64,000 nt of DNA from JASGCK01 sp031538565 (GTDB lineage Bacteria; Pseudomonadota; Gammaproteobacteria; Burkholderiales; Burkholderiaceae_C). Location of the stretch: contig JAVKLS010000028.1 of NCBI GenBank assembly GCA_031538565.1, positions 87,140-151,139 on the forward strand, in the 5' to 3' direction. This document shows positions 52,309 to 61,776 of the stretch, in pieces. Numbering within the stretch: position 1 is the stretch's first letter; every line of letters begins with the position of its first letter. The position numbers were made by a program, and so were the translations under genes. Below the pieces are notes generated by a model that ran no database searches, was not told the DNA's origin, and saw nothing but the letters and a program-made list of their open reading frames with translations.

Positions 52309-53517
52309 TTAGGCGCGCACGGCTTTTATCTTGTGGGAGAACCCGCTGAGCGCTGCAATGCCGCTGGCTTCGGCACGCTGACACCACAGCTGCAAATCGC
52401 GTGCTAATTGCTCGCGGCTGTGGTGGGTTGATAGCCAAACTTGGCGCAGCTCTTCACGCATGACGACCATTTTGTCTAGTACAGGATGCGCGTGCCGGGC
52501 TTTTTGCAAGTCCGCTTGAACGGCGGTAGGGACTTGGTCCGCATCGCGGTGCAGCCAGCGCTTGGCGGTTTGGAGGGCGGATAGATCGGAGCCTTTGGTT
52601 TTGAGAATGGCCATTTCGTGCTTGCAAGCAGCGCGTATGTCTTTGGCGTAATGCGCCATGACTTGGTAGCGGTGAGCAATGATGGCCTCTAGCGTTTTTT
52701 CGTCCGCGACAGCTTGCACTTCACCCATCGTCATGACGGGCACCGTTTTTTTGGCTTTGGCTAGCCCGCACGATTCAAGGATCCGAATGTAGAGCCAGCC
52801 AATATCGAACTCGTAAGGCTTGACGGAAAACTTGGCCGATGTGGGATAGGTGTGGTGGTTGTTGTGCAGCTCTTCTCCGCCAATCAAAATGCCCCAAGGC
52901 GACACGTTGGTGCTGGTGTCGGGCGCCTCAAAATTGCGATAACCCCAGTAGTGACCAATGCCGTTAATGACGCCTGCGGCAAAAAATGGAATCCAAGCAG
53001 TTTGCACCGCCCAGACGGCTAAGCCTGCCGAGCCAAATAACAACAGATCAATCACCATGAGTAGCGCGACACCCTTGGCGCTGTGCCTAGCGTACACGTT
53101 GCGCTCAACCCAGTCGTCGGGTGTTCCCTGGCCATACTTAACTTGGGTGTCGGCGTTGCGACTCTCGATGCGATACAGCTCCGAGCCGCGCCACAGCACC
53201 TCGTCAATGCCGCGTGTTTGCGGGCTATGTGGGTCGTCGGAGGTTTCGCATTTGGCGTGATGTTTGCGGTGGATGGAAGTCCACTCTTTAGTCACCATGC
53301 CCGTATTGAGCCAGAGCCAAAAGCGGAAAAAATGTGCGACAGCGGGATGAAGCTCTAGCGCTCGGTGCGCTTGTGTGCGGTGCAAAAATAGCGTAACCGA
53401 CACGATGGTGATGTGGGTGGTGATGAGGGCAACTAGCACCATCTGCCACCAAGTGAAGTTAAGAAGTCCGTTGGATGCCCATGAGAGAAAAGTATCAAGT
53501 GTGGACGTCAGAGTCAT
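52309..53517 (-). CDS. membrane acyl-CoA/acyl-lipid desaturase
   Basis: The protein introduces a double bond, probably delta-9, into acyl chains. The three di-iron histidine boxes are complete: HRTQAH (46-51), HRKHH (83-87) and HNNHH (218-222). Hydrophobic helices surround them. At 402 residues it has a soluble C-terminal extension of about 130 residues beyond the usual core, as in several beta-proteobacterial desaturases. It lies between the RsmB-like gene and leuC. Confidence 0.9.
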   Translation of the reverse strand: MTLTSTLDTFLSWASNGLLNFTWWQMVLVALITTHITIVSVTLFLHRTQAHRALELHPAVAHFFRFWLWLNTGMVTKEWTSIHRKHHAKCETSDDPHSPQTRGIDEVLWRGSELYRIESRNADTQVKYGQGTPDDWVERNVYARHSAKGVALLMVIDLLLFGSAGLAVWAVQTAWIPFFAAGVINGIGHYWGYRNFEAPDTSTNVSPWGILIGGEELHNNHHTYPTSAKFSVKPYEFDIGWLYIRILESCGLAKAKKTVPVMTMGEVQAVADEKTLEAIIAHRYQVMAHYAKDIRAACKHEMAILKTKGSDLSALQTAKRWLHRDADQVPTAVQADLQKARHAHPVLDKMVVMREELRQVWLSTHHSREQLARDLQLWCQRAEASGIAALSGFSHKIKAVRA

Positions 53518-53553
53518 AAAAGCCTTAAAAAATTAAGATGCATTATTTTAAGT

Positions 53554-54864
53554 TTATTTGCGCTGCCACACCGCCGCAAAAAAACCGTCGGTTTGGTGCA
53601 GGTGTGGCCACAGGCGCAGGTAGCCGTTTCGGCATAGCGCATCCGCACCAAGAACGCCCACACTGGCCAACACGGTTTGCGCAGGTAGCCGCTCAAAGTC
53701 GGGATTGGCCGCGGAAAAGCTCTCGGCAATGTGTTCGTTTTCGTCAGGCAAGACGCTGCACGTGGCATAGACCAATCGTCCACCCACTTTCACCAGCTTT
53801 GCCGCGCTTTGCAAGATGGCGGTTTGTTTGAGGGCGAGCTCGGCAATAGCGTCTTGCTTTTGCCGCCATTTCAAGTCGGGATTGCGTCGCAGCGTACCAA
53901 GCCCCGAGCAGGGTGCATCCACCAAGACGCGATCCATTTTTCCTGCGAGGCGTTTGATGCGCTCGTCACGCTCGTGCGCTATGGCCACGGGGTGGATGTT
54001 GGATAGACCACTGCGCGCCAAGCGCGGTTTAAGCGCCGCTAAGCGGTGCGCGGACACATCGAAGGCGTAGATCCGCCCCGTGTTGCGCATGGCTGCACCG
54101 AGTCCCAGCGTTTTGCCGCCTGCGCCTGCGCAAAAATCGGCCACCATCTCGCCGCGCTTGGCATCAACCAAAAGCGTGAGTAGCTGTGAACCCTCGTCTT
54201 GCACTTCGATTGCGCCTTCTTTAAATAGCGTTAATTGCGATAGCGCTGTGCGTGCGTTCATGCGCAGTCCTAGCGGGCTAAAAGGCATGGGTGTGGCGGT
54301 AATGCCTGCTTTTTGCAAAACGGCTTGGATGTGGTCGCGTTTGGAGTTCAGACTGTTTACGCGCACATCCAGTGGCGCGGTGGTGTCGCAAGCCGCGCAA
54401 AACGCCCAGAACGCGTCTTCACCTCGCGCAGCGTCGCCGCCGCTTGCGTCAATAAATTCTTTGCGCAGCGCCTGAGCGAACCAAATGGGCAAATTGTGTT
54501 TGTGCGCGTCTAGTAACTCTGAGCCTTCAATTTCATGGCAGTCGAGCAGCCACGTTTTTTCGTGCGGCAACAAAGCTCCTTGCAAAAAGCTGGCGTCACT
54601 TGGGTTGCTGGTGGGATACGCCAAGATGGACAGTCGCCTTGCCAGTGCTCCTGTACCTGAGCGGGCCAGGGCTTCTAAACGCGTTTTGCGGCGTAGCACG
54701 GTGTAGGCAGTTTCGGCCAAGACGGCGCGTTCGCGTTGACCGATATTTTTGAGCTTGCGGTTATCTTTGAAATAGCGCGATAGCACGGCGTCGGCGGGAT
54801 GCTCGAATTTGAGCACGAGAGCGACAAGTTCGGCGCAAGCGTCTAAGAGTTGTTGAGGGTGCAT
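53554..54864 (-). CDS. RsmB/NOP-family RNA (cytosine-5) methyltransferase
   Basis: The N terminus is a NusB-like helical domain (about 1-140, with IGQRERAVLAETAYTVLRR). The methyltransferase part has the SAM motif VADFCAGAGGKTLGLGAAM, motif IV VLVDAPCSGLGTLRRNPDLKW and motif VI YATCSVLPDENE, the two Cys residues used by m5C enzymes. Its rRNA or tRNA position is not certain; it may be a second RsmB paralogue. It overlaps the purN 3' end by 22 bp. Confidence 0.9.
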   Translation of the reverse strand: MHPQQLLDACAELVALVLKFEHPADAVLSRYFKDNRKLKNIGQRERAVLAETAYTVLRRKTRLEALARSGTGALARRLSILAYPTSNPSDASFLQGALLPHEKTWLLDCHEIEGSELLDAHKHNLPIWFAQALRKEFIDASGGDAARGEDAFWAFCAACDTTAPLDVRVNSLNSKRDHIQAVLQKAGITATPMPFSPLGLRMNARTALSQLTLFKEGAIEVQDEGSQLLTLLVDAKRGEMVADFCAGAGGKTLGLGAAMRNTGRIYAFDVSAHRLAALKPRLARSGLSNIHPVAIAHERDERIKRLAGKMDRVLVDAPCSGLGTLRRNPDLKWRQKQDAIAELALKQTAILQSAAKLVKVGGRLVYATCSVLPDENEHIAESFSAANPDFERLPAQTVLASVGVLGADALCRNGYLRLWPHLHQTDGFFAAVWQRK

Positions 54865-55439
54865 GGGACTTTGATGAGTTGCCGTATCGCGGCGGGATAA
54901 ATGAGATGCTCTTGGCTGAGCACACGGGCGGCTAGTGTGATGGCATTGTCGCTGGTTAAAACGGGGACAACCGCTTGCGCCAAAATTTCACCCGCGTCCA
55001 GCACGGGAGTGACGCGGTGAACCGTTGCGCCAGCAAAGCGGCAGCCCGCGTCAAGGGCGCGCTGATGCGTGTGCAATCCCGCAAAAGCAGGCAGCAAAGA
55101 CGGGTGGATATTGAGGAGTTGTCCTGAAAAATGTTGCACAAAGTCTGCACCCAAAATACGCATAAAACCTGCCAACACCACTAGGGTGGGTTGGTGCGCG
55201 TCAATCGCGGCTTGCAGCGCTGCGTCAAACGCCTCGCGCGAGGCAAAAGACGTGTGATCCACCACTTGCGTGGCAAGACCTTGCTCGCGTGCCCACGCCA
55301 GTCCAGGCGCATCGGCTTTATTGCTGATCACGGCGCGGATGTGGGCATTGTGGCGACTCCACTGCTCTTGCCTAGCTGTGCGGACAATCGCTTGCATATT
55401 GCTGCCCGAGCCTGAGATGAGAATGACGATGGAGTGCAT
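54843..55439 (-). CDS. purN: phosphoribosylglycinamide formyltransferase
   Basis: PurN adds a formyl group in purine synthesis. The sequence has VILISGSGSNMQAIV, the catalytic LNIHPSLLPAFAGLHTHQRAL and GATVHRVTPVLDAGEILAQ (Asn-His-Asp triad). Length 198 is normal. It is divergent from the response regulator gene, with 31 bp between starts. Confidence 0.95.
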   Translation of the reverse strand: MHSIVILISGSGSNMQAIVRTARQEQWSRHNAHIRAVISNKADAPGLAWAREQGLATQVVDHTSFASREAFDAALQAAIDAHQPTLVVLAGFMRILGADFVQHFSGQLLNIHPSLLPAFAGLHTHQRALDAGCRFAGATVHRVTPVLDAGEILAQAVVPVLTSDNAITLAARVLSQEHLIYPAAIRQLIKVPCTLNNS

Positions 55440-55470
55440 GGCTTGATTATCTTCGCGCTATAGTTCAGCC

Positions 55471-56187
55471 ATGCTACCTGCTCACATTACGCTTGCTCTG
55501 GTTGAAGACGAACCTGATACTCATGCGCGCTTGCTCGCGGCGCTGGGTCAAGACTCCAGCATCAACGTGGTTTTTGCAACCAACGCCGCCAAGTCCATGC
55601 TGCAATGGCTAGTGGCGCAAATGGGGGATCGCTCGCCTCATGTCTTGCTGGTGGATTTGGGCTTGCCCGATCAGTCGGGGTTAGAAGTGATTCGGTTATG
55701 CAAAGCGATGCACCCCGCCACTGACATCATGGTTATCACGATGTTTGGTGATGAGTCCACCATGATTCGCGCCTTTGAGGCGGGGGCCACGGGTTATTTG
55801 CTCAAAGATGGCAATGAGTCCGAGTTAGTCGAGCACGTGCGCACTTTGCACGCGGGCGGCTCGCCCATGTCGCCCATCATTGCGCGGCAGCTTTTGTCGC
55901 GCATGGGGCGAATGGGCGCGGCTAAGATGCCAGCAGCATCGTCCCACGACGTGCAGCAGCCCGCGACCGCCCACAAACAAGCGGGGGACGGCTTGCTCAC
56001 CGAGCGCGAAGAGCAGGTGCTACAACTCTTGTCGCGTGGTTATTCTTACGGCGAGATTGCCAAAGAAATGGGTGTGACGATCAACACGATTCAAACGCAT
56101 ATTCGGGGTTTGTATGGCAAGCTGGAGGTGCACTCCAAGTCGCAAGCAATTTCTCAAGGCTTGCAGCGGGGGATTCTTGCGACTTAA
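55471..56187 (+). CDS. NarL/LuxR-type response regulator
   Basis: The receiver domain (about 5-125) has acidic residues in VEDEPD, the phospho-acceptor Asp62 in LLVDLGLPD and Lys in YLLKDG. A Gln/His-rich linker leads to a LuxR-type helix-turn-helix (about 172-230) with LTEREEQVLQLLSRGYSYGE and TINTIQTHIRGLYGKL. The gene overlaps the histidine kinase start, so they form a two-component system. Targets are unknown; the following acyl-CoA dehydrogenase genes are candidates. Confidence 0.93.
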   Translation: MLPAHITLALVEDEPDTHARLLAALGQDSSINVVFATNAAKSMLQWLVAQMGDRSPHVLLVDLGLPDQSGLEVIRLCKAMHPATDIMVITMFGDESTMIRAFEAGATGYLLKDGNESELVEHVRTLHAGGSPMSPIIARQLLSRMGRMGAAKMPAASSHDVQQPATAHKQAGDGLLTEREEQVLQLLSRGYSYGEIAKEMGVTINTIQTHIRGLYGKLEVHSKSQAISQGLQRGILAT

Positions 56188-58033
56188 GTGCTTATTGACA
56201 GCGCTGGTGCTTGTCCTTGTCGGTATTTGCTTACCCGCGCAAGCTGCTGCGGTGGCCATTTCAAAAGCGGATATACGAATTAGCGCCTCGCATAAAGTGG
56301 TGACACTGCTCCATCAAGCGTTGCCCTTTCGGTGGGACTTGAACTTTCCAGGCGAAAACGGCAGCGCCACGTACACGCTGATGTTGCCTGCGTACAAAAT
56401 TCAAGGGGATATGCAGCCTATGGGCGTTTTGATTCCTCGGGTTGGTAACCAAGCGCAAATCTATTTAAATAGATCACTGCTCAATGTGGCGGCTAACCTT
56501 GATGACGCAAAGCAAGACATCAGCAAAAAACCGCTGTTACTCACAATCCCCACGGCACTTTTGAGCAGCGAGAGCCCTAACGTCTTAGTCATTGACACCA
56601 CGGTGCAGGCATTGCGCTGGGGTGGGCTGTCTGGCGTTTACTACGGCACTGAAGCAGAGCTGCGCCAGCGATATGCAGCCGTGTATGGGTGGCGGCAATC
56701 GTCTTACATTGTGATTTTGGTTGCCTTGGTTTTGATGGGGCTTATTTCGTTGGCAATTTGGTTGCGTCAACGCGAAGAGCTGTACGGTTTGTTTGCCTTG
56801 AGTGCCTTGTGGGGCGGCGTGAATGCCTTTAATCAATTAACCATGCATTCATGGCTGCCCTGGCCACTGGAGGGGATTGTGGTAGCGGTGGCACTGGCGT
56901 GGCACGTTGTGTTTATGACTCGCTTTACTTTGGGTATTGTGGGACGGCATGGCAATTGGGTGCGTTTGACTTTGCTTGCAAGCACAATTGCGATTGGCAT
57001 CGCGTTTGTTCTGGCAATCCCTGTGTACTGGACGATTGCGGTGAGTCTGCTTTTTTTTCCTATTGCGGCGGCGCTTATTTTTACCGCACGTGCGGCGGAT
57101 AAAGATCAATCGAAGAAAGCAAGACTGCTGTTTTTGGTGAGTTTGGTTGTTGCGCTGACTGCACTGCGCGATTTATTTATCGTGCACATTCCTGAAAGTG
57201 GCATTGGCGAGTCGGTGTATCTGCCGCACGCCTTGTTTTTGTATGTGCTCATGATGGGTTGGATTTTGGTGGAGCGCTACACCGTGCAGCACGAGCAGTA
57301 TCACAACCTCTCGGTGACGCTGGACGAGCGTGTGCAAGAGCGCGAGGGCCAATTAGAAAAAAGCTTTGAGCAAATTCAAAGTCAAGGCGAGGAACGTGCC
57401 AAGCTGCTTGAGCGACAGCGCATCATGTCGGATATTCACGATGGCGTGGGCGCGCAGTTGGTGGGATTGGTCAACATGATTAAGCGCAGCCAAACCACGC
57501 AGTCGGTTAATCCGCAGCAGCTTTTGGAGCACGCACAAATGGCGCTAGATGAATTGCGCGTGGCGGTGGACGCCATGCAACCCGTCGATGGCGATTTAGC
57601 CACGGTGCTGGCAACTTTGCGCTACCGCCTAGAACCGCGCTTAAGAGCGTCAGATATCGAGCTGGTTTGGCGCGTGGAGGAGCTGCCATTTCTGGCAGAC
57701 CTCACACCGCAAAAAGTACTGCAAATCCAGCGTATTTTGTTAGAAGCGTTTACCAACATCATCAAACACGCGCAATCTAAAACGGTGAGCTTGGTGGCTA
57801 GGCACAAGCCCGACGTGCCTAGCGTGGAAATTGCGCTGCTGGATGACGGCATTGGATTTGATACCGATCAGCAAAACGGCAAAGGACACGGCCTTGGCAA
57901 TATGCGCTTTAGAGCCAATGCCATTGGTGCTCGGCTGCATATTGAGAGCAACGCGGCGCAATTGGCCATTGTGACAGGGACGACTTTGACGCTCGAAATT
58001 CCCTATCAGCTGCCTACAATGACGGACGACTAA
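56177..58033 (+). CDS. sensor histidine kinase, 7TM type, HisKA_3
   Basis: The kinase has an N-terminal signal, a periplasmic domain (about 25-170) and roughly seven membrane helices (about 175-375), like 7TMR-DISM sensors. A coiled coil leads to DIHDGVGAQLVGL with the phosphorylated His421, then an HATPase domain with EAFTNIIKHAQS, LLDDGIGF and GHGLGNMRFRA. I chose the TTG at 56177, which follows GCGGGGGA and overlaps the regulator gene by 11 bp; the frame is open to 56114. The signal sensed is unknown. Confidence 0.9.
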   Translation: MRLKCLLTALVLVLVGICLPAQAAAVAISKADIRISASHKVVTLLHQALPFRWDLNFPGENGSATYTLMLPAYKIQGDMQPMGVLIPRVGNQAQIYLNRSLLNVAANLDDAKQDISKKPLLLTIPTALLSSESPNVLVIDTTVQALRWGGLSGVYYGTEAELRQRYAAVYGWRQSSYIVILVALVLMGLISLAIWLRQREELYGLFALSALWGGVNAFNQLTMHSWLPWPLEGIVVAVALAWHVVFMTRFTLGIVGRHGNWVRLTLLASTIAIGIAFVLAIPVYWTIAVSLLFFPIAAALIFTARAADKDQSKKARLLFLVSLVVALTALRDLFIVHIPESGIGESVYLPHALFLYVLMMGWILVERYTVQHEQYHNLSVTLDERVQEREGQLEKSFEQIQSQGEERAKLLERQRIMSDIHDGVGAQLVGLVNMIKRSQTTQSVNPQQLLEHAQMALDELRVAVDAMQPVDGDLATVLATLRYRLEPRLRASDIELVWRVEELPFLADLTPQKVLQIQRILLEAFTNIIKHAQSKTVSLVARHKPDVPSVEIALLDDGIGFDTDQQNGKGHGLGNMRFRANAIGARLHIESNAAQLAIVTGTTLTLEIPYQLPTMTDD

Positions 58034-58054
58034 TTTGCTACCAAGAGGGATCAT

Positions 58055-59230
58055 ATGGACCTAGCTTTCACCCCCGAAGAACAAGCGTTCAGACACGACA
58101 TTCGTGATTGGGTCCGCGCCAATTTGCCTGCGGGCATTGCCCACAAAGTGCACAACGCCTATCGCCTCTCTCGCGACGATTTGCAAACGTGGGCAAAAAT
58201 TTTGGGGGCCAAAGGCTGGCTCGGACACGCCTGGTCCAAGGAGTTTGGTGGACCAGGATGGACGGCCATTCAAAAACACTTGTTTGAAGAAGAGTGCGCG
58301 CTTGCAGGTGCACCGCGTGTAGTGCCCTTTGGTCCTGTGATGGTTGCGCCCGTCATCATGGCTTTTGGCAACGCCCAGCAACAGCGCCAGCACTTGCCAG
58401 GCATTGCTTCGGGCAACGTGTGGTGGAGCCAAGGGTATAGCGAGCCTGGTTCGGGTTCTGATTTGGCGTCGATTAAAACTCGCGCCGAGCGCGTCGGCGA
58501 CCAATACATTGTCAATGGTCAAAAAACGTGGACCACGCTTGGGCAATATGGCGACTGGATTTTTTGCCTGGTTCGTACTAGCAACGAAGGCAAGCCGCAA
58601 GCAGGCATTAGTTTTTTGCTGATCGATATGAAAAGCAAGGGCGTGAGTGTGCGTCCGATCAAATTGCTAGATGGCGAATGTGAAGTCAACGAAGTGTGGT
58701 TTGACAATGTGGAAGTGCCTGCTGCCAATTTAATTGGCGAGGAAAACAAAGGTTGGAGCTACGCCAAACATTTGCTGGCGCATGAGCGCACCAATATCGC
58801 GGACGTTAACCGCGCCAAACGCGAATTAGAACGACTCAAGCGCATTGCCAAACGCGAGGGCGTGTACGAGGATGTTCGCTTTCGCGACGAAATTGCCAAA
58901 CTCGAAGTGGGCATTGTGGCGCTGGAGATGCTGGTGCTGCGCGTGCTGTCTGCGGAAAAGTCGGGCAAACAATCGTTGGATATTGCAGGGCTGCTCAAAA
59001 TTCGCGGCAGCGAAATCCAGCAGCGCTACTCTGAACTGATGATGCTGGCAGCAGGGCCGCGCAGCTTGCCTTTGATCGACGAGGCCAAAGAAGCAGGTTG
59101 GCAAGGCGACCTGATTCCAGACTACTGCGCACCCTTGGCCAGTAGCTATTTCAATATGCGAAAGACCACCATTTACGGCGGCTCTAACGAAGTGCAGCGC
59201 ATGATTGTTTCGCAAACGGTGCTCGGTTAA
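58055..59230 (+). CDS. acyl-CoA dehydrogenase, pimeloyl-CoA dehydrogenase large-subunit-like
   Basis: This flavoprotein oxidises an acyl-CoA at the alpha-beta bond. The first motif YSEPGSGSDLAS is at about 130-140, NGQKTWTT follows, and the C-terminal part has TTIYGGSNEVQRMIVSQTVLG, as expected. The region LAHERTNIADVNRAKRELERLK matches the PimC-like group that works with a smaller partner. It is 21 bp after the kinase gene and 35 bp before the partner gene. The natural substrate (dicarboxylic or other acyl-CoA) is unknown. Confidence 0.88.
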   Translation: MDLAFTPEEQAFRHDIRDWVRANLPAGIAHKVHNAYRLSRDDLQTWAKILGAKGWLGHAWSKEFGGPGWTAIQKHLFEEECALAGAPRVVPFGPVMVAPVIMAFGNAQQQRQHLPGIASGNVWWSQGYSEPGSGSDLASIKTRAERVGDQYIVNGQKTWTTLGQYGDWIFCLVRTSNEGKPQAGISFLLIDMKSKGVSVRPIKLLDGECEVNEVWFDNVEVPAANLIGEENKGWSYAKHLLAHERTNIADVNRAKRELERLKRIAKREGVYEDVRFRDEIAKLEVGIVALEMLVLRVLSAEKSGKQSLDIAGLLKIRGSEIQQRYSELMMLAAGPRSLPLIDEAKEAGWQGDLIPDYCAPLASSYFNMRKTTIYGGSNEVQRMIVSQTVLG

Positions 59231-59265
59231 GGTCTCGGTTAAAGCTGGCAGCAAAGGACTAAAAA

Positions 59266-60393
59266 ATGGATTTCAATTTCACAGAAGAGCAAGAGCAATT
59301 ACGCGAAGCCGTGCGCCGCTGGGTCAGCAAAGACTACGGCTTTGAGCGCAGAAATACGATCATCCGCGAGGGTAAAGGACACGGCGGCTGCGACGTGGGG
59401 GTGTACGGCGAGCTGGCAAGTCTTGGACTGTGCGGCCTGACGATTGCGCCCGCGCACGACGGACTGGGTCTGGGCGACGTGGAGTCCATGGTGGTGATGG
59501 AGGAGCTTGGACGCGGCATGGTGATGGAGCCGCTGGCGCAAACACTCATTGCTAGCCGCGTACTTTCCGCTTACGCGGACAGTAGCTTGCAAGCAGCATG
59601 GTTGCCACGACTTGCGTCGGGCGATGCGGTGCTGGCTTTGGCCTACCAAGAGTCGCAGTCACGCTATGCACAAGATGCTTGCCAAACCACGGCTAGCAAA
59701 TCGGGAAACGGCTACGCGCTGGTCGGTCAAAAAGTATTGGTGGCTGCGGGCGACCAAGTCGCAGGCTACATCGTGAGCGCCAAGCTCGGTGGCGAGCTGG
59801 CGCTGTTTGTGGTGGAACGCGGCGCAGCAGGTGTCGCCACAGCGCCCGTTCAATTGCAAGACGGATCACGAGCGGCGCGGGTAACGTTTGACCAAGCGAC
59901 GGCCCTGCTTTTGACCGCGGATGGACTTGCGGCGCTGGAGCTGGCGGCAGATACTGGCATTGCACTGGTGTGCGCTGAGGCGGTGGGCGCGATGGATGCC
60001 TTTGTGGCAATGACTGTGGACTATATGAATACGCGCAAGCAGTTTGGACAAGCCTTGTCGTCTTTTCAGGCGCTACGCTTCAAAATTGCCGACGTCAAAA
60101 TGCAGCTTGAGCTGGGACGCTCGATGAGCTACTACGCCACGCTCAAACTGGGCGCGCCTGCCCCCCAGCGCCGAATTGCAATGGCTCGCGCCAAATATCA
60201 ACTCGGGAAATCGATGCGATTTGTCAGCCAAAACTGCTTGCAATTGCACGGCGGAATCGGTATGACGGACGAGTATCAAGGCAGCCACTACTTCAAAAAA
60301 CTCACGCAGTTAGAGATGGTCTTTGGCGATAGCTTGCATCACCTAGGTGCTGTGTCGGACAGCATGGGCGACACAGCGGGCGTATTTGTTTGA
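59266..60393 (+). CDS. acyl-CoA dehydrogenase, pimeloyl-CoA dehydrogenase small-subunit-like
   Basis: The 375-residue protein is a divergent acyl-CoA dehydrogenase. The substrate/FAD motif is degenerate (LAYQESQSRYAQDA), but the C-terminal domain has YMNTRKQFGQALSSFQALRFKIADV and QLHGGIGMTDEY. It resembles the PimD-type partner of the preceding protein, so the two probably form a heteromeric enzyme. It ends 60 bp before the convergent hisD stop. Confidence 0.86.
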   Translation: MDFNFTEEQEQLREAVRRWVSKDYGFERRNTIIREGKGHGGCDVGVYGELASLGLCGLTIAPAHDGLGLGDVESMVVMEELGRGMVMEPLAQTLIASRVLSAYADSSLQAAWLPRLASGDAVLALAYQESQSRYAQDACQTTASKSGNGYALVGQKVLVAAGDQVAGYIVSAKLGGELALFVVERGAAGVATAPVQLQDGSRAARVTFDQATALLLTADGLAALELAADTGIALVCAEAVGAMDAFVAMTVDYMNTRKQFGQALSSFQALRFKIADVKMQLELGRSMSYYATLKLGAPAPQRRIAMARAKYQLGKSMRFVSQNCLQLHGGIGMTDEYQGSHYFKKLTQLEMVFGDSLHHLGAVSDSMGDTAGVFV

Positions 60394-60453
60394 TTTTTTG
60401 GGGGGCGGTTATGACAGCAGCCAGTCTTGCTGTGCTGCTTGCTTTAGATTGAC

Positions 60454-61776
60454 CTAGAGCCGCATCTGCGCGGCGCGGGCGTGAGCTTGTAAGCCTTCGC
60501 TGTGCGCAAGGGTGCTGGCAATCAATCCCAAAGTTTGTGCGCCTTGCGGGCTGACTTCAATAAGACTTGATCGCTTTTGAAAGTCGTACACGCCCAGTGG
60601 CGAGGAAAACCTTGCCGTGCCGCTGGTGGGCAGCACGTGGTTAGGGCCCGCGCAGTAGTCGCCCAAAGACTCGCTGGTGTACGCGCCCAAAAAAATAGCG
60701 CCCGCGTGTTTGAGCAGCGGCTCCCACTCGTGCGGGGACTGGCTCGACACTTCTAGGTGTTCGGGCGCAATTTGGTTGCTAATGTCGCAGGCTTCGCGCA
60801 TGGAGCGAGTGTGGATAAGCGCGCCGCGCTTGCCCAGTGATTCGGCAATGATGGCTTGGCGCGGCATCTCGGGCAAGAGCTTGTTGATGCTGGCTTGCAC
60901 GGCGTCTATGTAGGCGCTATCGGGACACAGCAAAATGCTTTGCGCGAGCTCGTCGTGCTCGGCTTGGCTAAACAAATCCATGGCGACCCAATCGGCGGGC
61001 GTTGTGCCATCTGCCAGCACCAAAATTTCGCTAGGTCCAGCAATCATGTCGATGCCCACTTGACCAAAGACTTGGCGTTTGGCTTCGGCAACGTAGGCGT
61101 TACCAGGCCCCGTAATTTTGTCCACTTTAGGAATGGTTGCTGTGCCGCAGGCCAAAGCAGCAATGGCTTGCGCCCCGCCAATCGTAAAGGCGCGGGTGAC
61201 GCCGCCCACATAGGCGGCAGCCAAAACCATGGGGTTTTTTATGCCTTGCGGCGTGGGCACGGTCATGATGATTTCGCCCACGCCCGCCACGTGTGCGGGG
61301 ATGGCATTCATCAGCACAGATGATGGGTAAGTGGCTTTGCCACCCGGCACATAAATGCCAACTCGGTCTAGCGGCGTGACTTTTTGCCCTAGCAGCGTGC
61401 CGTCGGCGTCTTGATATTGCCAACTCTCACCCGAGGCTTTTTTTTGCGCCACGTGGTAGCTTTTGATGCGAGCGGCAGCGCTGGACAAGGCGCTTTGCAA
61501 ATCACGAGGTAGCGCGTCGTAAGCGGCTTTGAGCTCGGCTTGCTTGAGCTCTAGCGCCTGCATGGACGGGGCTGTCACGCCATCAAAGCGCTGGGTGTAG
61601 GCGAGTACGGCCTCGTCACCACGCAGTCGCACGTCTGCAAGAATGGATTCGACGGTGCTGCTAATGGCTTTGGTGTCTTGCATCGACACGTGCAGCCGCG
61701 CTTGCAAGTCGGCCGCAAAGGTGGCGCTGATGGTGGTCAGGCGTAGCAAAGTGGTGTGCAGGGGCGTGGCAATCAT
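60454..61776 (-). CDS. hisD: histidinol dehydrogenase
   Basis: HisD carries out the last two steps of histidine synthesis with zinc and NAD. Motifs: GGKATYPSSVLMNAIPA, KVDKITGPGNAYVAEAKR, GPSEILVLAD and the zinc/catalytic region APEHLEV and YCAGPNHVLPTSG. Length 440 is normal. Its ATG overlaps the hisG stop by four bases. Confidence 0.97.
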   Translation of the reverse strand: MIATPLHTTLLRLTTISATFAADLQARLHVSMQDTKAISSTVESILADVRLRGDEAVLAYTQRFDGVTAPSMQALELKQAELKAAYDALPRDLQSALSSAAARIKSYHVAQKKASGESWQYQDADGTLLGQKVTPLDRVGIYVPGGKATYPSSVLMNAIPAHVAGVGEIIMTVPTPQGIKNPMVLAAAYVGGVTRAFTIGGAQAIAALACGTATIPKVDKITGPGNAYVAEAKRQVFGQVGIDMIAGPSEILVLADGTTPADWVAMDLFSQAEHDELAQSILLCPDSAYIDAVQASINKLLPEMPRQAIIAESLGKRGALIHTRSMREACDISNQIAPEHLEVSSQSPHEWEPLLKHAGAIFLGAYTSESLGDYCAGPNHVLPTSGTARFSSPLGVYDFQKRSSLIEVSPQGAQTLGLIASTLAHSEGLQAHARAAQMRL

